Positions 1 through 5,434 of a stretch of 5,434 nucleotides of DNA are shown here, piece by piece. The DNA is taken from NCBI GenBank assembly GCA_902766855.1, contig CACXFE010000011.1, forward strand, positions 1 to 5,434, read 5' to 3'. The position numbers and the translations under genes are program-made. Under the pieces are notes generated by a model. The model was not told the DNA's origin. It saw only the letters and a program-made list of their open reading frames with translations, and made no database searches. The number at the start of each line of letters is the position of its first letter. Within the stretch, counting starts at the first letter, position 1. This DNA is from Oscillospiraceae bacterium. Lineage in GTDB: Bacteria > Bacillota > Clostridia > Oscillospirales > Acutalibacteraceae.

Positions 1-2
1 GG

Positions 3-3000
3 CTTTTTTCGGAACAACTTTCGCAGGCCGGAAGCGACGGTTGCCATTTTTCCTTTACCGATGATTTTGATTGGCCATCGCTTCAAGCGGGCAAGAAACT
101 TGTGGAAGAAGATCCTTCGCTCAAAGCCAAAAGCCTTTGGTACACCTACTTTGACGCGGCAAAAGGCGAAACCGTTCGGTTTGACCGCGGTTTTTTCGCG
201 GTGGTCGGTAAAAAGGCAGCGGAAGAGCAGGTGCCTTTTGTAGAACTTTGCGGCAAATCAGACGGCGTGTGGAAACAGCGCCAGTATTATTGCGATCAAA
301 CACCGCCTGCCGGGAATTACTCGGTTCCGCTGAATATGGCTTCGGCCTATTCCGAAGCGAAAAACTGCCGGGCGGACTATCATTTTTACCTCCCGCAAGG
401 AGGCGAATACACCCTTTTTGCCTGTTGGGAAAACATGGGCGCCAACACCGACCGGGCAACCTACTCGATCGCGGATAAAACCGTCACAGCGGATCAGCGC
501 GGCCGGTTTTGTGTTTGGAATGAACTCGGAACCTTCTCCCTTCCCGCCGGGGCGAACACCGTTACGGTACAAAACGCCGGGCAGGGCGTGTTATCGGTGG
601 ATGGAATCAAACTCACGGCAGAAGACGGCAAAGAATTTATTCTGGACGAATTGCAGGCGATTAACAGAACCGTCGCCTATCTTGATTTTGACAGCCTCCA
701 CCTTCTGGAAGACGCGTCGTACACCGCCCCGTATGACAGCCGGATTTATGTTTTTACCCTCGGAGAACACGGCGGATATGACAGTTCCACCGTCAATTAT
801 CTGGACGAGAGGCTTGCCGATCTGTTTTATGAAAAGGCGTGGAAGCCTTATTGGGAACGGTATGCCAATCAAATCGGGGCGGGGCGTACCCTGAACGGCA
901 TTTTCAGCGATCACGAAGGCGACTACGGGTATAAACTCGCCTGGTCAGACCATTTCAAGGATCGTTTTCAAGCAAAATACGGTGAAGATCTGCGCCGCAT
1001 CCTCCCGCTGATGATCGACCGGGAATGCACCGGCAAAGAGGTGGTGTGGCGCTTCCGCTGGTTTGATACCGTTTCGGATATCTATGTCAGCCAATTCCGC
1101 AACTTATCCGACAAGGCGGCGGCGAAAGGGCTGTATTACACCTTCCACACATGGGAAGAAACCCTGCCGCTTCAAGCGTTCTGCGTGGGGGATGTGTTTA
1201 AACTCAACCGGGTGATTTCTCTCCCCGGCACCGATGCTTTGCACAATGTATGTTTTAACCCGCAAAACTTTAAGGATATTTTCTCGGTGGCCGAATTCGA
1301 AGGCAGGCGCATGATGGACGAGGTGATGGCGCTGACTCCCGCCGAGGATTACACCCCCGATCTTCTGAAAGCCCAAGCCAATTATCTGGCGCTTTACGGC
1401 GTCAGCCATGTGATTACCCATTCGGTGAAAATGACGCGTAAACACGCCCAATCGTTAGTCCCGCCGGATTTCTACAATATAGACCCGTGCTGGCGCGCCA
1501 TGGATTGTTACGCCTCGTTTTTAAGAAGAACTTCCTACTTGAATTCCCTCGGGAAAGCCGAAGCCGATCTGCTGATTGTAAACCCGCTTGACAGTATGTA
1601 TGTGCTTGCCGAACACGATGTTTTCACCATGGATTACATCTTCCTCGGGATGCACGATATCGGGGCGGCGTTCGGCGGGGAGGCGGGAGAAACCGACCGG
1701 CAGTACGGCAGGCTGATCCGGCTTTTGACCGGGAGGCGGTTGGATTTTCTGTCCGCCGATAAGGAATATCTCAACAGGATGACCGTATCAGGCGGTCGCC
1801 TTCAATACAACGGATATGCGTTTCGCACCGTCATTCTTCCGCGCTGTTCGGCATTAGACAAAGCCGTTGCCCGAAAACTGCTGGACTTTGCCGCCGACGG
1901 CGGGGAACTCAATATCATCGGGCAATTCCCCACCACCTCTCTGCAAGCCGGCAGAAACGACACAGAACTTGCAAAAATCAAGGCGCGGCTTTCCGAACTG
2001 GGGAATGTTCATATCGTGTCCTCCCCCGAAGAACTCGAAATCCGATCCGATGCCGTGTTTGACGGCGGCGAAGGGCTTCTGATGAGCCGAAGGCGGATCG
2101 ACGGGCGGCATTTTGTTTTTCTTTGCAACCCGCGCAACACCGCCGTACACACCGCCGCTTTCTTCCCGCACAGCACGGGAAACGCGTTCCTGCTGCACCC
2201 GGATAGCGGCGAGCAAACCCCGGTGTCGTTTACAAAACAGGACGGCGGCATCGCGGTGCAACTGGATTTTGCGCCGCTGGAAGCCTATTATCTGGTGCTG
2301 GATCCGCTTTTGACCGAGTGTTTGCCGCCCCGCCGAAGGAAAGAAAAAAGAACGGTTTCTTTCCGCTCCTTTACGGTATATGCCGAGCAAGAGGCCGACG
2401 CTCTCTCCCCTCTGTTAAAATGGGAGCCGATCGAAACCGATTGCTTACGCCTGATTTTACGGAAAGGCGGATATGCCGATCCCGATGTCATCGCCGTTGA
2501 AAGTGTGGAAGCGATCTGTCAAGGTGCCGTTTTCGCCAAAACGGAAACGCAAAAAGTTTTTCACACGGCATACGATGAGGCGGCAAGCCTTACCCTGCGC
2601 TTTCCCCGGCATACCGTGGACGCGGTGCGGGTGCGCACCCAAAGCGGGCTGACCTCTTTCCGGGTAGAAGCAACTACCGAAACAGGCCGGGAAACCGTCG
2701 CCGATTATAACGCCTATTACCGAAGCGAAACCATCCACCCGGTAGCCTACCCGGCGGGGGAATATCAAACCGAACTGACCGATTGGAGCGAATGGCCGTT
2801 CCTTCCCGAACGGTTTGCGGGCATTCTCACCTATCGCACCGCCTTTTCTCTCGCGCCGGAAGATGTATCGGGCGCCGCCACCCTGCATATCGGCCCGTTT
2901 ACGGGCTCCGCCGAAGTGCTGATCAACGGTCACCGGGCGGGAATCAAACTGTTTGCGCCTTTTGATTATGAGATCGGCGAATGGCTCAAAGCAGGGGAAA

Positions 3001-3146
3001 ATCAGTTGCAAATCCGGGTTTCCAACACCATCGGCAGTAATCTGACCGGCACAAAAGGCGGCATCAAAACCGTGGAACTGAAACTTTACGATCAAGATGA
3101 ATTTCCCTTTTATCCATTAAAAACACAGAGAGGAACAAGCATATGA
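3..3146 (+). CDS. GH106-like multidomain glycoside hydrolase (probable alpha-L-rhamnosidase), 5' partial
   Basis: Partial gene with 1047 visible codons; its beginning lies upstream of the window. The frame is open to base 3 with no ATG, GTG or TTG before GTG at 102, which lacks a clear Shine-Dalgarno, and the residues before it look like normal protein. Residues below count from base 3. About 115-205 is a beta-sandwich resembling the golvesin/Xly-type carbohydrate-binding domain (W..LGTF.L.AG.N.V, then VDGIKL). About 215-515 is a TIM-barrel part with GH106-type landmarks: FSDHEGDYG (E305), a WSDHF...YGEDL...LP stretch, HTWEE (E385/E386) followed by PGTDAL, and SVAEFEG (E431) before a K...YLALYGVSHVITH segment. 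About 521-650 looks like the glutamine-amidotransferase-like domain of GH42 and related enzymes. Two beta-rich regions follow (687-766 and 785-905), then a GH2-type sugar-binding sandwich (927-1040, with VLINGHRAG). GH106 enzymes are inverting, calcium-dependent alpha-L-rhamnosidases. Substrate and exact family are inferred; a related unclassified family is the main alternative. Any signal peptide would be out of view. Confidence 0.85.
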   Translation, partial: LFSEQLSQAGSDGCHFSFTDDFDWPSLQAGKKLVEEDPSLKAKSLWYTYFDAAKGETVRFDRGFFAVVGKKAAEEQVPFVELCGKSDGVWKQRQYYCDQTPPAGNYSVPLNMASAYSEAKNCRADYHFYLPQGGEYTLFACWENMGANTDRATYSIADKTVTADQRGRFCVWNELGTFSLPAGANTVTVQNAGQGVLSVDGIKLTAEDGKEFILDELQAINRTVAYLDFDSLHLLEDASYTAPYDSRIYVFTLGEHGGYDSSTVNYLDERLADLFYEKAWKPYWERYANQIGAGRTLNGIFSDHEGDYGYKLAWSDHFKDRFQAKYGEDLRRILPLMIDRECTGKEVVWRFRWFDTVSDIYVSQFRNLSDKAAAKGLYYTFHTWEETLPLQAFCVGDVFKLNRVISLPGTDALHNVCFNPQNFKDIFSVAEFEGRRMMDEVMALTPAEDYTPDLLKAQANYLALYGVSHVITHSVKMTRKHAQSLVPPDFYNIDPCWRAMDCYASFLRRTSYLNSLGKAEADLLIVNPLDSMYVLAEHDVFTMDYIFLGMHDIGAAFGGEAGETDRQYGRLIRLLTGRRLDFLSADKEYLNRMTVSGGRLQYNGYAFRTVILPRCSALDKAVARKLLDFAADGGELNIIGQFPTTSLQAGRNDTELAKIKARLSELGNVHIVSSPEELEIRSDAVFDGGEGLLMSRRRIDGRHFVFLCNPRNTAVHTAAFFPHSTGNAFLLHPDSGEQTPVSFTKQDGGIAVQLDFAPLEAYYLVLDPLLTECLPPRRRKEKRTVSFRSFTVYAEQEADALSPLLKWEPIETDCLRLILRKGGYADPDVIAVESVEAICQGAVFAKTETQKVFHTAYDEAASLTLRFPRHTVDAVRVRTQSGLTSFRVEATTETGRETVADYNAYYRSETIHPVAYPAGEYQTELTDWSEWPFLPERFAGILTYRTAFSLAPEDVSGAATLHIGPFTGSAEVLINGHRAGIKLFAPFDYEIGEWLKAGENQLQIRVSNTIGSNLTGTKGGIKTVELKLYDQDEFPFYPLKTQRGTSI
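3128..3134 (+). promoter_or_regulatory. Ribosome binding site of the GH78 gene
   Basis: GAGAGGA lies 8 bases before the ATG at 3143 and is a good match to the anti-Shine-Dalgarno sequence. It sits inside the final codons of the upstream gene (encoding the end ...QRGTSI). With the ATGA stop/start overlap at 3143-3146, this supports ATG 3143 as the real start and suggests translational coupling of the two enzymes. Confidence 0.8.
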
Positions 3147-5278
3147 ACAACGACTATCAACCCTTTGTCAACGCACTCCCTGTCTGGATCCGCGGAGAGG
3201 AGAACACCCTCCATGTGACCTGCGGACTGTACACAGCAGCAGAAAAACGACCGGGCGATACACTGATCCTGAAAGTGGCCACCTCCGGCTTTTACCGCGT
3301 CTTTATCAACGGCGAATTCTGCCATTACGGCCCCGCTCGCTGCGCCCATGATTTTTTCCGTGTGGATGAATTGGACATCACCGCGGAAACGAAAGAGGGC
3401 GAAAACCATATCGCGATCGAAACCGTCGGCTATCGTATCAACGGGTTTTACGCCATTGATCAGCCTTCTTTCGTGCAGGCGGAGTTATTTCAAAACGGCG
3501 AATCGGTAACCGCGACCGGCGCGGAAAGCGGGTTTCGCTGTTTCCGGCTGAATGAACGGCGGCGCAAAATGCAGCGATACAGTTTTCAGCGGGCGATCGC
3601 GGAAAGTTACCGATTATCCCCCGGCGTGCATGATTGGCGCATCGGGGCTTTGGAAAACGCCGCTCCCGCCGAAACGGAAGTGACCGAACACAAGGCCTTG
3701 GTTCCGCGAAAGATTCCCTATCACCGTTTCCCGTTTGTTCCCGCCGCCGAAACGATTGCGGAAGGAACCGTACGAAAAGGCGTGAAACCCGCCACTTACA
3801 GAAAAGACCGCTCACTTACCGATATTTCGCCCATCCTGAAAGGGTTTCCGGAGGACGAACTGGAACTTCATTTGTCGGATGAAATCCAGGAATTCGAAAC
3901 CGTGCAAAAAACGGATCTTCACCAACCGTACACCGGGGAACGCACCCTCACAGAAAACGACTTTTTCACCGTCACGCTCGGGAAAGTGGATTCCGGCTTC
4001 TTGTGTTTTGATCTGCACTGCCTGGCGGATGGCGCTTTTTACATAGCATTTGACGAAACGCTGACCGCCGGTGATGTTGACCCCTTACGCATGGATTGCG
4101 TGAACGCCATGCGCTTCGATGTAAAACAAGGGGAGTATTCGTTCATCAGTTTTGAGGCGTACAGTTTTCAGTATATCAAATTCATCGGGTTTTCAGGCGA
4201 ATTTCAAATCCGCAACGCCGGGATCCGGGAATACCATACCCCGGTTAAAATCACCGCCGAATACAAAGGAGCCAATGCGAATCTGAAAAAAATCCACCGC
4301 GCCGCCATCGAAAGTTTCCGGCAAAACGCCCCTGATATTTATGTAGATTGCCCTTCCCGGGAAAGAGCCGGCTGGCTTTGCGATTCCTTCTTTATCGGGC
4401 GGGTTGAAAAAGCGTTGACCGGTCAAAACACGATCGAAGAAATCTTTTTGGAAAATTATCTTTTGGCGAAGGAATTCCGGCATATTCCAAAAGGCATGAT
4501 CGCCTCCTGCTATCCCGCGGATATGTATGACGGGATGTTTATTCCCAACTGGGCGATGTGGTTCGTACTGCAGCTTGCCGACTATCAAAAACGCGGCGGC
4601 AACCCGGAACTGGTGGCAAAATTCCGCCCCCGTTTATACGAACTCGCGGCATATTTTGAGCCGTTTGAGAATGAATTCGGCTTGTTGGAAGATTTGGAAA
4701 ACTGGGTGTTTGTAGAATGGTCTGAGGCCAATAATCTGACCGACGGCGTCAATTTCCCCTCCAACATGGTATACGGGCAGATGCTGAAAGAAATGGGCGC
4801 CTTATACGGGGACGCGGCGCTCACCGCAAAAGGAGAAAAGATTTTGCAAACCGTCAGGCAGCGCGCCTTCAACGGCACCTTCTTCACCGATCACGAGATC
4901 CGGCAAAACGGCGTTCTGCTGTCCGACGGGAAAAGCACCGAAACCTGCCAGTATTACGCCTTCTATTTCGGGATCGCCACGCCCGAATCCCACCCCGAAC
5001 TTTGGAAGAAACTGATTACCGAATTCGGCCCCGACCGGGAAAAGCGCGGCTTATACCCTGAAATTTATCCTGCTAACGCCTTTATCGGCAACTACCTGCG
5101 GTTGGATATTCTGACGCGATACGGGTACCGCGAACAGGTGTTGAAAGAAATTGAAGGCTTTTTCCTGCCAATGGCTGAAACCACGGGGACTTTATGGGAA
5201 AATATGGGCGATTATGCAAGTTGCAATCACGGCTTTGCCTCTTACGCCGCTTATCTGATCGACCAAAACACCCGTTGA
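3143..5278 (+). CDS. GH78 alpha-L-rhamnosidase-type glycoside hydrolase
   Basis: Complete 711-residue protein, probably hydrolysing terminal alpha-L-rhamnosyl linkages with inversion. Residues about 35-115 match the rhamnosidase N-terminal beta-sandwich (SGFYRVFINGEF...YGPAR, then GENHIAIETVGY). About 272-355 match the concanavalin-like rhamnosidase domain (VTLGKVDSGFLCFDL, then SFEAYSFQYIKFIGF). About 375-705 form the (alpha/alpha)6 catalytic barrel. The GH78 signature is DCPSRERAGWLCD: D402, R406, E407, W411 and D414. The D, +5 E, +12 D spacing is as I recall for Bacillus RhaB, making E407 the likely general acid. Near the end, TLWENMGDYASCNHG supplies E686, the likely base, and H696. The acid-to-base gap of 279 residues fits the family. 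No signal peptide or membrane segment is visible, so it should be cytoplasmic. It ends about 15 residues after the base motif, so the C-terminal beta-sandwich common in GH78 is absent. The start overlaps the upstream gene by four bases. Activity on another deoxysugar cannot be excluded. Confidence 0.9.
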   Translation: MNNDYQPFVNALPVWIRGEENTLHVTCGLYTAAEKRPGDTLILKVATSGFYRVFINGEFCHYGPARCAHDFFRVDELDITAETKEGENHIAIETVGYRINGFYAIDQPSFVQAELFQNGESVTATGAESGFRCFRLNERRRKMQRYSFQRAIAESYRLSPGVHDWRIGALENAAPAETEVTEHKALVPRKIPYHRFPFVPAAETIAEGTVRKGVKPATYRKDRSLTDISPILKGFPEDELELHLSDEIQEFETVQKTDLHQPYTGERTLTENDFFTVTLGKVDSGFLCFDLHCLADGAFYIAFDETLTAGDVDPLRMDCVNAMRFDVKQGEYSFISFEAYSFQYIKFIGFSGEFQIRNAGIREYHTPVKITAEYKGANANLKKIHRAAIESFRQNAPDIYVDCPSRERAGWLCDSFFIGRVEKALTGQNTIEEIFLENYLLAKEFRHIPKGMIASCYPADMYDGMFIPNWAMWFVLQLADYQKRGGNPELVAKFRPRLYELAAYFEPFENEFGLLEDLENWVFVEWSEANNLTDGVNFPSNMVYGQMLKEMGALYGDAALTAKGEKILQTVRQRAFNGTFFTDHEIRQNGVLLSDGKSTETCQYYAFYFGIATPESHPELWKKLITEFGPDREKRGLYPEIYPANAFIGNYLRLDILTRYGYREQVLKEIEGFFLPMAETTGTLWENMGDYASCNHGFASYAAYLIDQNTR

Positions 5279-5323
5279 CACCCTGAACGAAAACATCTTT
5301 TGAATTTTCCTTTCTCTACAAAA

Positions 5324-5348
5324 CTGCCCGGCAGAAATTGCCGGGCAG
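5324..5348. terminator. Perfect 10-bp GC-rich hairpin, possible accessory terminator
   Basis: CTGCCCGGCA (5324-5333) and TGCCGGGCAG (5339-5348) are exact inverted repeats around the 5-base loop GAAAT, starting 46 bases after the GH78 stop codon. On the plus strand no T-run follows, so alone it would be a poor Rho-independent terminator, though it could protect the 3' end of the mRNA. On the minus strand it is followed by TTTTG, a weak T-tract, so it may also serve a convergent gene beyond the right edge. Confidence 0.55.
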
Positions 5349-5350
5349 CA

Positions 5351-5417
5351 GTCTGTCGAAAAACCAAAATCAACCACTTGGCGCCGATTTCGGCGCCATT
5401 TTTGTTTTTCCGGCGAC
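5351..5417. repeat. Imperfect inverted repeat enclosing the terminator
   Basis: The 20 bases 5351-5370 and the 20 bases 5398-5417 are inverted repeats with 15 of 20 positions matching; the mismatches are one base in the A/T tracts and a cluster of four near the outer end. The arms enclose the terminator stem, so the T-tract can pair with an upstream A-rich tract. The minus strand thus also has a T-rich stretch beyond the central hairpin, starting about 9 bases after it (complement of 5359-5370), which suggests a partly bidirectional terminator. Confidence 0.5.
5379..5409 (+). terminator. Rho-independent terminator of the two-gene operon
   Basis: TGGCGCCG (5379-5386) pairs perfectly with CGGCGCCA (5391-5398) around the loop ATTT. 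A T-rich tract follows at once (TTTTTGTTTTT, 5399-5409). An 8-bp GC-rich stem, tetraloop and T-run make a canonical intrinsic terminator about 100 bases after the GH78 stop, closing the transcription unit. Confidence 0.85.
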
Positions 5418-5434
5418 AAGTGCGTCGGAAAAAC
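5404..5434. repeat. Inverted repeat overlapping the terminator T-tract, reaching the window edge
   Basis: GTTTTTCCGGCG (5404-5415) and CGTCGGAAAAAC (5423-5434) are inverted repeats of 12 bases with one mismatch that would be a G-U pair in RNA, around the 7-base spacer ACAAGTG. The left arm is the second half of the terminator's T-tract, so this hairpin and the enclosing repeat are mutually exclusive structures. The right arm resembles GTCGAAAAAC at 5355-5364 as a direct repeat. The element touches the window end and may continue. Confidence 0.55.

Noticed and set aside
61..243. 60-codon ATG frame at the left edge on the plus strand
   Set aside because: It is in a different frame from the long hydrolase frame, which is open throughout; its composition (rich in K and R) is not convincing.
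1854..2390. 178-codon open frame on the minus strand
   Set aside because: It is antisense to the amidotransferase-like and following domains of the first gene; its translation is rich in R, G and Q, lacks a domain pattern and is typical of a shadow frame.
2527..2544. Hairpin CCGTTTT / AAAACGG with a 4-base loop inside the first gene
   Set aside because: The 7-bp stem is AT-rich, no T-run follows, and it is within continuous coding sequence, so it is probably chance.
2457..3095. 212-codon open frame on the minus strand opposite the end of the first gene
   Set aside because: It lies wholly inside a well-supported glycoside hydrolase coding region, shows no recognisable domain, and is best explained by codon bias of the plus-strand gene.
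5192..5419. 75-codon minus-strand frame entering the 3' intergenic region
   Set aside because: It runs through both the terminator and the perfect 10-bp hairpin and then into the conserved catalytic end of the GH78 gene, with no protein-like pattern or ribosome binding site seen.
5279..5434. Possible small RNA gene, riboswitch or CRISPR repeats in the 3' intergenic tail
   Set aside because: The repeats are too few and irregular for CRISPR, no tRNA or known riboswitch core is visible, and the hairpin followed by a T-run is fully explained as an operon terminator.

Overview
The window holds two large plus-strand genes that fill almost all of it, followed by a 156-base tail of hairpins that ends the transcription unit. 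Both genes look like glycoside hydrolases. The first (bases 3-3146, 5' end outside the window) is a very long multidomain enzyme with the layout of the GH106 / GH106-like group. The second (3143-5278) is a family GH78 alpha-L-rhamnosidase-type enzyme. They overlap by four bases (ATGA) and a good ribosome binding site for the second lies in the last codons of the first, so they are almost certainly one operon with coupled translation.

Organism: nothing here is diagnostic, and I have not computed composition. Moderate GC content, mixed third-position codon use (GAA and AAA favoured, with many GCC and GGC), a GA-rich Shine-Dalgarno, tight gene packing and short GC-rich hairpins followed by T-runs all fit a gut or rumen Firmicute (Clostridia such as Oscillospirales or Christensenellales). 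A plant-polysaccharide degrader from another phylum is not excluded. TGA is a stop codon in both genes, so the code is the ordinary one.

Layout. 1-3146: GH106-like enzyme; the frame is open to the window edge, so the first candidate start at 102 (GTG) is not the real start. 3128-3134: ribosome binding site of gene 2. 3143-5278: GH78 enzyme with a rhamnosidase N-terminal domain, a concanavalin-like domain and an (alpha/alpha)6 barrel with recognisable catalytic residues, ending without the usual C-terminal beta-sandwich. 5279-5434: no gene, but a perfect 10-bp hairpin, a canonical Rho-independent terminator, and overlapping inverted repeats that involve its T-tract.

Working together (inference): GH106 and GH78 are the two main alpha-L-rhamnosidase families. 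A coupled pair suggests removal of alpha-L-rhamnose, or a closely related deoxysugar, from plant glycosides, pectic rhamnogalacturonan fragments or microbial polysaccharides. The GH78 protein has no signal peptide, so the pathway probably imports oligosaccharides and trims them in the cytoplasm. The transporter, regulator and rhamnose catabolic genes are not in the window. I see no CRISPR array, mobile element, RNA gene or defence system here. The most interesting points are the domain composition of the two enzymes and the repeat-rich terminator region.
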